From the NCBI RefSeq assembly GCF_035999195.1, contig NZ_DASYGY010000009.1:62001-126000 (forward strand): a stretch of DNA of 64,000 nucleotides, read 5' to 3'. Shown piece by piece: positions 20,445-32,307 of the stretch (positions within the stretch are counted from its first letter, which is position 1; each line of letters opens with the position of its first letter). This DNA is from Pseudoxanthomonas sp. (lineage in GTDB: Bacteria; Pseudomonadota; Gammaproteobacteria; Xanthomonadales; Xanthomonadaceae). Both the position numbers and the translations under genes were made by a program. The notes beneath the pieces were generated by a model that searched no databases, was not told the DNA's origin, and worked only from the letters and a program-made list of their open reading frames with translations.

Positions 20445-21658
20445 CGGAGTATCCGACCCGCGTCGATTTCGCCGCCGCCGCGGGGATCGTCCGCGACGTC
20501 GCCGCCAACCGCATGCTGAAGGCCGAGCGCGTACCCGTCACGCGTGCGGGCGGCCGCATCCTGGCCGAGGACATCGTCTCGCCGATCGCGCTGCCGCCAT
20601 TCGACAACAGCCGCATGGATGGTTTCGCCTTTGCGCACGCCAGCCTGTCGGTCGGCGGCACCACGTCGCTGCGGCTGGCGGGCGAGCAGTTCGCGGGTCG
20701 CCTGAGGGAACGCCACATCGGCGTCGGCGAGTGCGTCCGCATCACGACCGGCGCGCCGTTGCCGCCCGGCACCGATACGGTTGCCATCAAGGAAGACTGT
20801 GTCGAGGACGCCGGCATCGTCCGCGTGCCGGCGGGCCTGTCGCCCGGCGCCGATGTGCGCCGGGCCGGCGAGGACGTACCTGTGGGCGTGCGCGTGCTGC
20901 AGGAAGGCCAGGTGCTGACGCCGGCCCGGGTCTCGCTCGCCGCCGCGCTCGGCACCGCATCGCTGGCCGTTACCCAGCGTCCGACCGTCGCGGTGTTCAC
21001 CACCGGCGACGAACTGGTCGAGCCCGGCCTGCCGCTCGCACCCGGCCAGATCTACAACAGCAACCTCGAGCTGCTGATGGCCCTGCTCCGCGCCGACGGC
21101 CTGGAGCCGACAGCATGGCCCTCCTTGCCGGACGATCCGGAACGCATGGCCACCCTGCTGACCGATGCGGCGGCCGCCTTCGACGTGGTCATCACGTGCG
21201 GCGGCGTCTCGGCGGGCGAAAAGGACCATCTGCCCGGCCTGCTGGCCACGCATGGCCGCATCCATGTCTGGAAGGTGCGGATGAAGCCGGGCATGCCCTT
21301 GCTGTTCGGCGAGATGGACCGTGCGTTGTTCCTGGGCCTGCCCGGCAACCCGGTCTCGGTGCTGGCGACCTTCCTGACGCTCGGCCGCGAACTGCTCGAC
21401 GGGTTGCAGCGCCGCCGCGAGCCGCGCCCGCGGTGGACCGCAGTGCTGGGCGCGCCCTGGCGCAAGACGCACGAACGCCTGGAGTTCCTGCGGGGCCGAC
21501 TGACTGCCATGCCCGACGGCCGGCTGCAGGTGATGCCGAACGCCGCCGACGCCTCGCACCAGCTGCGCGCCGCCGCCGACAGCGATGCGCTGATCGTGCT
21601 GCCGGAAGGCCCGCGCGTGTTCGAAGCGGGCGATGTCGTCGACGTGATCGCCTGCTGA
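20441..21658 (+). CDS. moeA: Molybdopterin molybdotransferase MoeA
   Basis: Inserts molybdate into adenylylated molybdopterin, the last step of molybdenum cofactor synthesis. The 405-residue protein starts at a GTG overlapping the der stop. It shows [12 protein letters not shown], the [12 protein letters not shown] segment, the MogA-like fold with [11 protein letters not shown] and [13 protein letters not shown], then [13 protein letters not shown]. The reading frame and length are normal. moeB follows 36 bases later on the same strand, making a small cofactor pair; the moa genes are not in the window. Confidence 0.95.
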   Translation: MTEYPTRVDFAAAAGIVRDVAANRMLKAERVPVTRAGGRILAEDIVSPIALPPFDNSRMDGFAFAHASLSVGGTTSLRLAGEQFAGRLRERHIGVGECVRITTGAPLPPGTDTVAIKEDCVEDAGIVRVPAGLSPGADVRRAGEDVPVGVRVLQEGQVLTPARVSLAAALGTASLAVTQRPTVAVFTTGDELVEPGLPLAPGQIYNSNLELLMALLRADGLEPTAWPSLPDDPERMATLLTDAAAAFDVVITCGGVSAGEKDHLPGLLATHGRIHVWKVRMKPGMPLLFGEMDRALFLGLPGNPVSVLATFLTLGRELLDGLQRRREPRPRWTAVLGAPWRKTHERLEFLRGRLTAMPDGRLQVMPNAADASHQLRAAADSDALIVLPEGPRVFEAGDVVDVIAC

Positions 21659-21694
21659 AGCGGACGGCGTCGCGACTTGCGCGATAATCGCCGC

Positions 21695-22831
21695 ATGGCC
21701 ATCCGCGAAATCGAACCCCGGGACGTTGCCGCGCTGCTCGCGCAGGGCAGCGTGTTCATCGACGTGCGCGAGGAGCATGAACGCGCCAGCGGACAGGCCG
21801 AGGGTGCGCGTGGCATCGCGAAGGCGTTGCTGGAGAGCGATCCCGCCGCGCACCTGCCGGATCGCGATGCCAGCGTCGTGCTGATCTGCCAGAAGGGCGG
21901 CCGCTCGATGGAAGCGGCGCGCGCACTCGAGGCAGCGGGCTATTCCCGTCTTGCGTCCGTCGCCGGCGGCACGTCGCGCTGGATCGAAGAGCATCGTCCG
22001 GTCGTCGTTCCGGCACTGTCCGCCGACGCTCGCGACTTCAACGAGCGCTACTCGCGCCACCTGCTGCTGCCCGAGGTCGGCGTCGCCGGGCAACAACGCC
22101 TGCAGCGATCGCGGGTGTTGATGATCGGCGCGGGTGGGCTGGGGTCGCCGGCGGCGTTCTACCTGGCGGCCGCCGGCGTGGGCCACCTGCGCATCGCGGA
22201 TGATGACGTGGTGGACCGCAGCAACCTGCAGCGGCAGATCCTGCATACCGAAGCCCGCATCGGCGAGCCGAAGGTCGCATCGGCGCAGGCGACGCTGGCG
22301 GCGCTCAATCCGCGCACGCAGGTGGAGGCGCTGGCGGAACGCGTCACCGCGGACAACGTCGAGCGCCTGCTGGAGGACGTGGATGTGGTGCTGGATGGCG
22401 CCGACAACTTCCCGGCACGCTACCTGCTCAACGATGCCTGCGTGAAGTTGGCCAAGCCGTTGGTGTACGGCGCCGTCCAGCGCTTCGAGGGGCAGGTGAG
22501 CGTGTTCGATGCCGGGCGGCATCGCGGCCGGCAGCCGTGCTATCGCTGCCTGTTCCCGGAACCGCCGCCGCCGGAATTCGCACCCAACTGCGCCGAAGCG
22601 GGCGTGCTGGGCGTGTTGCCCGGTGTGATCGGCCTGCTGCAGGCGACCGAAGTGATCAAGCTGCTGCTCGGTACCGGCGAAACCCTCGCCGGCCGCCTGC
22701 TGCATTTCGACGCGCTGGCCATGCGCTTCCGCGAGACCCGCCTGCGCCACGATCCGGACTGCCCGGTCTGCGCGGCCGGGCGACCGTTCCCCGGCTACAT
22801 CGACTACGCGGCCTTCTGCCGGCCCGCCTGA
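21695..22831 (+). CDS. moeB: Rhodanese-MoeB fusion: molybdopterin-synthase adenylyltransferase (MoeZ-like)
   Basis: Activates the C-terminal glycine of MoaD (or a ThiS-like carrier) by adenylation for sulfur transfer. The 378-residue protein has a rhodanese domain at the N-terminus (residues 1-105; active Cys65 in LICQKGGRS) followed by the ThiF/MoeB fold with GAGGLGS from 145. Zinc-binding CYRC and CPVC pairs lie in the C-terminal half. Fusions of this kind usually carry the rhodanese at the C-terminus (MoeZ, MOCS3), so the order is worth noting. GATAAT lies about 8 bases before the ATG and may be a -10 element. Confidence 0.9.
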   Translation: MAIREIEPRDVAALLAQGSVFIDVREEHERASGQAEGARGIAKALLESDPAAHLPDRDASVVLICQKGGRSMEAARALEAAGYSRLASVAGGTSRWIEEHRPVVVPALSADARDFNERYSRHLLLPEVGVAGQQRLQRSRVLMIGAGGLGSPAAFYLAAAGVGHLRIADDDVVDRSNLQRQILHTEARIGEPKVASAQATLAALNPRTQVEALAERVTADNVERLLEDVDVVLDGADNFPARYLLNDACVKLAKPLVYGAVQRFEGQVSVFDAGRHRGRQPCYRCLFPEPPPPEFAPNCAEAGVLGVLPGVIGLLQATEVIKLLLGTGETLAGRLLHFDALAMRFRETRLRHDPDCPVCAAGRPFPGYIDYAAFCRPA

Positions 22832-23770
22832 TCAGTCGAAGGCGCGCATGCGCAGCCCCTCGCGGAACTGGCGGGGCGTGATGCCGGTGTCGCGCTTGAA
22901 CGCGGCACTCAGATGGCTATGGCTCGCAAAGCCGCAATCCAGGGCGATGTCGGCGATATCGGCGTTGCCGTTGAGCAGGTGCCAGCGGGCACGGCGCAGC
23001 CGTTGCGCCAGGATGTACTGCGCCGGCGTGGTGCCGAAGTTGCGGCGGAATGCGATCAGCAACCGGTGCACGCTCATGCCGGCCAGCGTGGCCAGCCCGG
23101 CGAGCGTGATGCGCTGGTCCAGCGCGCTTTCGATGTACTCGCACAGGCGACGCGCCACCTGCGGTGACAACGAAGCCGGCGCTGGCCTTGCCGCTACCGG
23201 CAACCGGTAGCCGTCGTACAGATGCTGGCGCAGTACCCGCTGCAACCGGTCGGCCATCATTACCGACAAGTCGTCGCACTGCTGGCTCAGCCGGCCCAGT
23301 CGCGCCACGCTGTAGTGCAGGAACTCGTCGCGGTGGCCCAGCCGCGGCATCAGGTCCTCGAGTGGCATCCGTGTCTCGTGTCCCGTTTCCACCTCGGCCA
23401 GGGGAGAGAGGCGCAACTCGGCGTAGGTGATCACCTGTCCGCGCGCCTGGCTCGCATAGCGCCGCGTGGCGGGCACCAGCCAGATGTCGCCGGGCGAAGG
23501 CGGCGCGTGCGTCGCCCCGGCGCCATCGATCTCGGTATCCAGCTCGCGCATCGTGCCGCTCAGGTGGACGATGACCGTATGGCGCGGTTGGTCGATGGCC
23601 CACAGCGTGCGCTGCCGGATGTCTTCGCGGCAGACCAGAAACTCCACGCCCGGCCAATGCGCCTGCGCCAGCACCGCGTAGGGCGGCATCGCCGCCGGTG
23701 CGACTCCGGTCGCCTCGCGTGAGGATTCCCATCCATCGTGCGCCGGAGAATTTGACAGTGGATCGGACAT
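22832..23770 (-). CDS. AraC-family transcriptional regulator
   Basis: 312-residue regulator with an N-terminal cupin-like sensing region (LVCREDIRQRTLWAIDQPRHTVIVHLSG) and a C-terminal AraC double helix-turn-helix (about residues 215-310: LAGMSVHRLLIAFRRNFGTTPAQYI, then ALDCGFASHSHLSAAFKRDTGITPRQFR). It is divergent from the SDR gene at 23884, with a 113-base gap, and converges on moeB with no gap. Control of the SDR gene is a reasonable inference. The inducer is unknown. Confidence 0.88.
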   Translation of the reverse strand: MSDPLSNSPAHDGWESSREATGVAPAAMPPYAVLAQAHWPGVEFLVCREDIRQRTLWAIDQPRHTVIVHLSGTMRELDTEIDGAGATHAPPSPGDIWLVPATRRYASQARGQVITYAELRLSPLAEVETGHETRMPLEDLMPRLGHRDEFLHYSVARLGRLSQQCDDLSVMMADRLQRVLRQHLYDGYRLPVAARPAPASLSPQVARRLCEYIESALDQRITLAGLATLAGMSVHRLLIAFRRNFGTTPAQYILAQRLRRARWHLLNGNADIADIALDCGFASHSHLSAAFKRDTGITPRQFREGLRMRAFD

Positions 23771-23883
23771 CGTGAAAGCCGGACGGACTGCTTCGCACGC
23801 ATCTTAGGACCGTTCCGCATGGCTGCCTACTCGAGGCGCGCCGAGCGGAGCCTTCCTGTCCTGAACCCCTGTAGGAGCACTCC

Positions 23884-24657
23884 ATGATCGATCATTCCAT
23901 CCGCGGCAAGGTCGCCCTGATCGCCGGCGGCGCCAAGAACCTGGGCGGCCTGATCGCCCGCGACCTGGCCGGGCAGGGCGCCCGCGCCGTCGCCATCCAC
24001 TACAACAGCGCGGCCAGCAGGGCCGACGCCGAGGCGACGGTCGCCGCCGTCCGGGCCGCCGGTGCGAAGGCGGTCGCCCTGCAGGGCGACCTGACCCGTG
24101 CCGATGCGATGGAGCGCCTGTTCGCCGACGCGATCGCCGCCGTCGGTCGTCCCGATATCGCCATCAACACGGTCGGCAAGGTGCTGAAGAAGCCGATCGC
24201 GGAGATCTCCGAAGCCGAGTACGACGACATGTCGGCGGTGAACGCCAAGACCGCGTTCTTCTTCCTCAAGGAGGCGGGCAAGCACGTCAACGACAACGGC
24301 AAGGTGGTCACGCTGGTCACCTCGCTGCTGGGCGCGTTCACACCGTTCTATGCGTCGTACGCCGGCACCAAGGCGCCGGTGGAGCACTTCACCCGCGCCG
24401 CCGCCAAGGAGTTCGGTGCACGCGGCATCTCGGTGACCGCCGTCGGCCCGGGCCCGATGGACACGCCCTTCTTCTATCCTGCCGAAGGGGCGGACGCCGT
24501 GGCGTACCACAAGACCGCGGCGGCGCTGTCGCCCCACAGCAAGACCGGCCTGACCGACATCGAGGACGTGGTGCCATTCATCCGCCACCTGGTCAGCGAT
24601 GGCTGGTGGATCACCGGCCAGACCATCCTCATCAATGGCGGCTACACCACGAAATAG
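23884..24657 (+). CDS. SDR-family oxidoreductase
   Basis: Classical short-chain dehydrogenase/reductase of 257 residues. The cofactor-binding turn reads GGAKNLGG near residue 15, an unusual version of TGxxxGIG. The catalytic Ser-Tyr-Lys appear as the VTSLLG serine and the YAGTK pair (YAGTKAPVEHF), and the C-terminus LINGGYTT is typical. It is divergent from an AraC regulator. GGAG lies upstream (TAGGAGCACTCC before the ATG). The substrate is unknown; FabG-like sequences in this subgroup reduce diverse carbonyls. Confidence 0.85.
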   Translation: MIDHSIRGKVALIAGGAKNLGGLIARDLAGQGARAVAIHYNSAASRADAEATVAAVRAAGAKAVALQGDLTRADAMERLFADAIAAVGRPDIAINTVGKVLKKPIAEISEAEYDDMSAVNAKTAFFFLKEAGKHVNDNGKVVTLVTSLLGAFTPFYASYAGTKAPVEHFTRAAAKEFGARGISVTAVGPGPMDTPFFYPAEGADAVAYHKTAAALSPHSKTGLTDIEDVVPFIRHLVSDGWWITGQTILINGGYTTK

Positions 24658-24750
24658 GCGATCCCGGCCAGCACGCGCCCGTCGATGTCGCGCAGGGCGC
24701 CCATGCGATAACGTGGGCGCCCTGCATACGCGAAACAAAGGAGAGGACGC

Positions 24751-25002
24751 ATGCGCACCTTGATCTTGATCGTCGTCGGCCTGGCATTGGCCGGCCTGCT
24801 GGTAGGCGCGGCGCGTCCGGCGTGGCGTGTCCGCATGCTGGTGGGCTTCGCGGTCGCGTGGGCCCTCGTGGTGGTGTGGAACCTGCAGACCGGCATGTCC
24901 CATGGCTACAGCCTGCGCGAAGAACTGCCCATCCAGTTGCTGATCTTCGTGGTACCGGTCGCGCTCGCGCGATGGTTGGCCCGCGCGCGCCCGCAGGCGT
25001 GA
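24751..25002 (+). CDS. Small hydrophobic membrane protein, function unknown
   Basis: 83 residues with two or three hydrophobic helices (about 1-22, 27-45 and 58-75) and a basic C-terminus (RARPQA). The ATG has an AAAGGAGAGG ribosome-binding site, which supports translation. I do not recognise a family. It lies 25 bases before the CPA2 antiporter gene on the same strand, so the two may be cotranscribed. Confidence 0.65.
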   Translation: MRTLILIVVGLALAGLLVGAARPAWRVRMLVGFAVAWALVVVWNLQTGMSHGYSLREELPIQLLIFVVPVALARWLARARPQA

Positions 25003-25027
25003 CGTGCGCATCCGGTAGACTCCCCGC

Positions 25028-26869
25028 ATGAGTGCAGAATCCGGTGCCAGCCAACTGGTCAGTGTCGTCACCCTGCTGGGCGCCGCCGTCGTCGCCGTTC
25101 CCATCTTCCGGCGTCTCGGCCTGGGGTCGGTGCTGGGCTACCTGGCCGCAGGCCTGGCCATCGGCCCGTTCGGGTTGAAGTGGTTCACCGATCCGCAATC
25201 GATCCTGCATGTCGCCGAACTCGGCGTGGTGATGTTCCTGTTCGTGATCGGCCTGGAGATGCGGCCCAGCCACCTGTGGAGCCTGCGCAGGCAGATCTTC
25301 GGGCTGGGCGCGCTGCAGATCGCCGTCTGCACGCTGCTGCTGACCGGGGTGGGCCTGCTGTTCGGCTATCCGCTGCCGGTGTCGTTCATCGGCGGCATGG
25401 GCTTCGTGCTGACGTCGACCGCCGTGGTGATGCAGCTGCTCGCCGAACGCGGCGACGTGGCGCTGCCGAACGGGCAGAAGGTGGTCTCGATCCTGCTGTT
25501 CGAGGATCTGCTGATCGTCCCCCTGCTGGTGCTCGTCGCTTTCATGTCGCCGCAGGTGGTACAGCCGGAGGAGGGATCGCGCTGGGTGTCCATCGGCATC
25601 GCGGCGGCTTCGCTGGGTGGCCTGATCGCGGCCGGCATCTGGCTGCTCAATCCGTTCTTCCGCATTCTCGCCGCCGCCAAGGCGCGCGAGGTGATGACGG
25701 CGGCCGCCCTGCTGGTCGTGCTGGGGGCGGCGCTGCTGATGCAGCTGGGTGGCCTGTCGATGGCGATGGGCGCGTTCCTCGCTGGCGTGCTGCTGTCGGA
25801 GTCGACCTTCCGCCATCAGATCGAGGCCGACATCGAGCCGTTCCGCGGCATCCTGCTGGGCCTGTTCTTCCTCGGCGTCGGCATGGCGCTGGATCTGGGC
25901 GTGGTGGCCGAGAACTGGCCGCTCATCGTCGGTGCCGTGCTCGCGATGATGGTGGTCAAGGCCCTGTGCATCTACGCGGTCGCGCGCGTCACGCGCAGCG
26001 CGCACGCCGAGGCGCTCGACCGCGCGGTGCTGATGGCGCAGGGCGGCGAGTTCGCGTTCGTGCTGTTCGCCGCGGCGGCATCGGCGGGCATCATCGACGC
26101 CACGGTCAACGCCAACCTGACCGCCATCGTCGTGCTGTCGATGGCGCTCACCCCGCTCTTCGTGCTGGTGCTGCGCCGCTTCACCCATCCGGACACGCCT
26201 TCGATGGAGGGCATCGAGGAAGCGCAGGGCCTCAGCGGCAGCGTGCTGATCATCGGCTTCGGCCGCTTCGGCCAGGTGATGAGCCAGTCGCTGCTGGCGC
26301 GCGACGTGGACGTGACCATCATCGACACCGACATCGAGATGATCCGCAGCGCCGAGGAGTTCGGTTTCAAGATCTACTACGGCGACGGCACGCGGCTGGA
26401 CGTGCTGCGGGCCTGCGGCGCGCAGACCGCGCAGTCCATCGCCATCTGCATCGACGACAAGGAGGCCGCGAGCCGCATCGTGGAACTGGTCAAGCACGAG
26501 TTCCCGCAGGCCCAGGTGCTGGTGCGCTCCTTCGACCGCGAGCATTCGCTGGCGCTGATCGGCGCAGGCGTCGACTACCAGATCCGCGAGACGTTCGAGT
26601 CCGCGGTGGAGTTCGGCAAGGCGGCGCTGATGAGCGTCGGCATCGCGCGCGAGGATGCCGATGCCATCGCCCTGGAGATCCGCCGGCGCGACGCCGAGCG
26701 CCTAGAGCTGGAGATCGCCGGTGGCGACCTGCGCTCCGGCATCCCGGCGCTGTATGGCAATGCGAAGCACACCAAACCCACGCCGACCCCGTTCACCAAG
26801 CCCAAGCGCGAAGCGAAGGCGCTCAACGAGGAAGCCGCGGAGATCATCGGCGAGGAAGAAGAGGAGTAG
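25028..26869 (+). CDS. CPA2 cation:proton antiporter with TrkA-N domain (KefB/KefC-like)
   Basis: Monovalent cation:proton antiporter-2 family protein, of the kind that exports potassium under electrophile or pH stress. The 613 residues comprise about twelve membrane helices (residues 8-380), with the characteristic LTSTAVVMQLL and GAFLAGVLLSES segments. A cytosolic Rossmann TrkA-N domain follows (about 400-520; IIGFGRFGQ, IIDTDIEMI). The C-terminal tail is Lys/Glu-rich. No KefF/KefG-type ancillary reductase lies next to it. Kef-type gating is by analogy only. Confidence 0.87.
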   Translation: MSAESGASQLVSVVTLLGAAVVAVPIFRRLGLGSVLGYLAAGLAIGPFGLKWFTDPQSILHVAELGVVMFLFVIGLEMRPSHLWSLRRQIFGLGALQIAVCTLLLTGVGLLFGYPLPVSFIGGMGFVLTSTAVVMQLLAERGDVALPNGQKVVSILLFEDLLIVPLLVLVAFMSPQVVQPEEGSRWVSIGIAAASLGGLIAAGIWLLNPFFRILAAAKAREVMTAAALLVVLGAALLMQLGGLSMAMGAFLAGVLLSESTFRHQIEADIEPFRGILLGLFFLGVGMALDLGVVAENWPLIVGAVLAMMVVKALCIYAVARVTRSAHAEALDRAVLMAQGGEFAFVLFAAAASAGIIDATVNANLTAIVVLSMALTPLFVLVLRRFTHPDTPSMEGIEEAQGLSGSVLIIGFGRFGQVMSQSLLARDVDVTIIDTDIEMIRSAEEFGFKIYYGDGTRLDVLRACGAQTAQSIAICIDDKEAASRIVELVKHEFPQAQVLVRSFDREHSLALIGAGVDYQIRETFESAVEFGKAALMSVGIAREDADAIALEIRRRDAERLELEIAGGDLRSGIPALYGNAKHTKPTPTPFTKPKREAKALNEEAAEIIGEEEEE

Positions 26870-26875
26870 CCGGCA

Positions 26876-27673
26876 CTAGTCGCCGGGGCGCTGGAGGAAC
26901 GTCCGGAGCGCCGGCCAGTAGCCGGGATCCGATGACAGGTCGTCGTGACTGGCGCGTGGAAAATCCACGACCTGTGCCGGCCCCTTGAACGATGCCAGCA
27001 GCCGGTCGGTGTGCGGCGGCGGCACGACGTTATCCCGGCCCGCTCTCAATACCAGCAGTCGCCCGTCGTGGCGCGGCAGCCTTGCCGCGGAATCGTAGCG
27101 GTCCTTCAGCAGCAGGCCCACGGGGAATGCCGGATAGTGGGATTGCGCGACGGCGGCCAGGCTGTCGAACGGCGTCACCAGGACCAGGTGCCTGATCGGG
27201 CGCTCCGACGCCACGTGGGTCGCCACCCCGCTTCCCAGGCTGCGGCCGATCACGGCCACGTCGCCCTCCGGATGGCGATGCACGATGTCGTCGTACACCG
27301 CAAGCGCATCGGCCAGCAGGGCGGCTTCCGAGGGTTCACCATCACTGGCGCCGTACCCGCGATGCGCCACCAGATAGACCGTGCGGTCGGGCAGCCACTC
27401 CGCGAACGCACCGCGGCTGGCGTCCACCGCCTCGGCATTGCCACCGAAGTAGATCACCGCATCGCGGCGGCCGGGGGTGACGACCCAGCCACGCAGGACG
27501 GCATCGGGTCGGGTGATCGCGATATCGGTCTGGTCCGCGGCGACCCGCGTGAACTGCGGGAAATAGATCAGGCGGCGCTGCTGCGCGTAGAGCAGGGCGC
27601 ACACTGCAAGGTAGGCGACGATCGCCAGCCCCAGGAGCCACGCCATCACGCGACGCGCGCGACGCTCAGCCAT
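26876..27673 (-). CDS. Alpha/beta hydrolase, membrane-anchored
   Basis: 265-residue serine hydrolase with one N-terminal transmembrane helix (residues 10-30) and an alpha/beta-hydrolase domain. The nucleophile is Ser145 in GRSLGSG, with [11 protein letters not shown] before it and [16 protein letters not shown] and ASHDDL supplying likely Asp and His. It resembles the YsgA/BEM46-type (DUF4105-free) membrane hydrolases. It overlaps the DUF1244 gene upstream by eight bases. The substrate is unknown. Confidence 0.82.
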   Translation of the reverse strand: MAERRARRVMAWLLGLAIVAYLAVCALLYAQQRRLIYFPQFTRVAADQTDIAITRPDAVLRGWVVTPGRRDAVIYFGGNAEAVDASRGAFAEWLPDRTVYLVAHRGYGASDGEPSEAALLADALAVYDDIVHRHPEGDVAVIGRSLGSGVATHVASERPIRHLVLVTPFDSLAAVAQSHYPAFPVGLLLKDRYDSAARLPRHDGRLLVLRAGRDNVVPPPHTDRLLASFKGPAQVVDFPRASHDDLSSDPGYWPALRTFLQRPGD

Positions 27674-27962
27674 GCCGTTCCTGCGCGGCCTTGAAGGCGG
27701 CCAACTGCTCCGGCGTGGCCTCGCGCTGGTGTCGTGCCTTCCAGTCGGCGAACGGCATGCCGTAGACGCGCTCGCGCGCCTGCTCCTTGTCCATCGCGAT
27801 GCCCGCCTGCTGCGCGGCCTCGCGGTACCAGTCCGCCAGGCAGTTGCGGCAGAAGCCGGCGAGGGTCATCAGGTCGATGTTCTGCACGTCGGGACGATCC
27901 TGGTTGAGATGCTGCAGCAGGCGTCGGAAGGCGGCGGCGTCGAGGGCGGTGGTATCGGTCAT
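27666..27962 (-). CDS. DUF1244 family protein
   Basis: 98-residue soluble protein. The core [14 protein letters not shown] followed by [13 protein letters not shown] is the DUF1244 signature, with a Cys-x2-Cys pair. The function of the family is not established. The chosen ATG gives the family length; a much longer frame running upstream through the antisense of folD was rejected. It is cotranscribed with the downstream alpha/beta hydrolase and divergent from folD, with a 69-base gap. Confidence 0.85.
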   Translation of the reverse strand: MTDTTALDAAAFRRLLQHLNQDRPDVQNIDLMTLAGFCRNCLADWYREAAQQAGIAMDKEQARERVYGMPFADWKARHQREATPEQLAAFKAAQERHG

Positions 27963-28031
27963 GGTGTGATGGGTCGCGTTGGGGCGGGGGAATCGGGGAC
28001 AATACGCGCGGACTCTACACCGCGCCTCCCC

Positions 28032-28889
28032 ATGACTGCCCGAATCCTCGACGGCCGCCGTATCGCCGAAAACCTGCTGGACGAACTGAAGGTCCGGGTC
28101 GACGCGCGCGTCTCCGCCGGCCAGGGCCGGCCGGGCCTGGCGGTGGTGCTGGTGGGCGGCGACCCCGCCTCCACGGTCTACGTCCGCAACAAGCGTCGCG
28201 CGGCCGAGAAAGTCGGCATCGAGGCGTTCGACTACGATCTGCCGGCGGGCACCTCGGAGGCGCAGCTGCTCGCGCTGATCGACCGGCTGAATGCCGACCC
28301 CAAGATCCACGGCATCCTCGTGCAGCTGCCGCTGCCGGGCATTCCCGACGCCACCCGCCTGATCGAGCGCATCGATCCGCGCAAGGATGTCGATGGCTTC
28401 CACCCCGCCAATGTCGGCCACCTGGCGCTGCGCCAGTTCGGCCTGCGTCCCTGCACGCCGCGCGGCATCACCACGCTGCTGGGTTATACGGACCAGCCGG
28501 TGCGGGGCCGCAACGCCACCATCGTGGGCGTCAGCAACCACGTCGGCCGGCCGATGGCGCTGGAGCTGCTGATCGCCGGCTGCACGGTGACCAGCTGCCA
28601 CAAGTTCACCCCCCGCGACGTGCTGCAGGCTCGGGTCGGCGATGCGGACATCCTGGTGGTGGCGGCCGGCAAGCCGGGCCTGATTCCCGGTGAATGGGTC
28701 AAGCCGGGCGCGGTGGTCATCGACGTCGGCATCAACCGGCTGGACGACGGCCGGCTGGTGGGCGATGTCGGCTTCGACGCCGCGTTCGAGCGGGCCAGCT
28801 GGATCACGCCCGTCCCCGGCGGCGTGGGCCCCATGACCGTGGCCACGCTGATGCAGAACACGCTGGAAGCCGCCGAAGCGGGCCTCTGA
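28032..28889 (+). CDS. folD: Methylenetetrahydrofolate dehydrogenase/cyclohydrolase
   Basis: Bifunctional one-carbon enzyme interconverting 5,10-methylene- and 10-formyl-tetrahydrofolate with NADP. The ATG at 28032 gives 285 residues, the family norm. Visible are the catalytic [13 protein letters not shown] lysine segment (usually YxxxK), [21 protein letters not shown] sequence, and the NADP site [15 protein letters not shown]. The larger in-frame extension upstream overlaps the DUF1244 gene in antisense and was rejected. Confidence 0.96.
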   Translation: MTARILDGRRIAENLLDELKVRVDARVSAGQGRPGLAVVLVGGDPASTVYVRNKRRAAEKVGIEAFDYDLPAGTSEAQLLALIDRLNADPKIHGILVQLPLPGIPDATRLIERIDPRKDVDGFHPANVGHLALRQFGLRPCTPRGITTLLGYTDQPVRGRNATIVGVSNHVGRPMALELLIAGCTVTSCHKFTPRDVLQARVGDADILVVAAGKPGLIPGEWVKPGAVVIDVGINRLDDGRLVGDVGFDAAFERASWITPVPGGVGPMTVATLMQNTLEAAEAGL

Positions 28890-28908
28890 GCGATGCTCTC
28901 TGCGGGTG

Positions 28909-28973
28909 GTGGGAGCGACGTAAGTCGCGATAGGGGAGTCCGAGGATTTCATCGCGACTTACGTCGCTCCCAC
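28909..28973. repeat. REPIN: pair of inverted REP sequences
   Basis: Two perfect 23-base inverted arms (28909-28931 and 28951-28973) flank a 19-base spacer. Each arm starts GTGGGAGC and itself contains a small hairpin, GCGAC-GTAA-GTCGC. This is the structure of REP doublets (REPINs) mobilised by RAYT transposases and is frequent in Xanthomonadaceae. No RAYT gene is in the window. It lies between folD and guaB. Confidence 0.9.
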
Positions 28974-29049
28974 ACACTCATCCTCGTGGGCCGTGGCGGG
29001 AATGCATCGTTCCGTCCGGAGCACCCGCCGGAAGCCGCGCCGATCAGGG

Positions 29050-30545
<1,496 letters not shown>

Positions 30546-30613
30546 TGCCCATGCGCGGGATTGGACATTCGGGATTCGAGATTCGACAAGAGCAAGAGGC
30601 GTCGCCAGCACAC

Positions 30614-32215
<1,602 letters not shown>

Positions 32216-32251
32216 GGCGTTAAGGCATGTTGTTTGCACGCCATCCGGTTC

Positions 32252-32285
32252 CCGTTCGTGGTGAGCCTGTCGAACCACGCTCTTG
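32252..32285. repeat. Left 34-bp inverted repeat of the GIY-YIG unit
   Basis: This 34-base sequence is the exact reverse complement of 32630-32663. It contains GTTCG...CGAAC and CGTGGT...ACCACG pairings, so each arm can also fold by itself. It is the widespread gammaproteobacterial and alphaproteobacterial intergenic repeat whose translations appear in databases as MVRQAHHER or FDRLTTNG-like peptides, from memory. Confidence 0.92.
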
Positions 32286-32307
32286 GCGCTGACCCCGGGG
32301 CACAGGG

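Noticed and set aside
20360..22750. 796-residue minus-strand open frame antisense to moeA and moeB
   Set aside because: Its translation is Arg/Gln/His/Ala-rich with no recognisable motif, and both plus-strand genes under it are clear; it is a GC-composition shadow.
24632..26545. 637-residue minus-strand frame antisense to the CPA2 antiporter
   Set aside because: Low-complexity His/Gln/Arg translation opposite a well-defined membrane protein.
27963..28952. N-terminal extension of the DUF1244 frame
   Set aside because: Runs antisense through folD; the family begins at the ATG at 27962.
28909..28973. Reading the folD-guaB palindrome as an intrinsic terminator
   Set aside because: No T-run follows either arm, and the two-arm REP structure explains it better, although it may still stabilise RNA ends.
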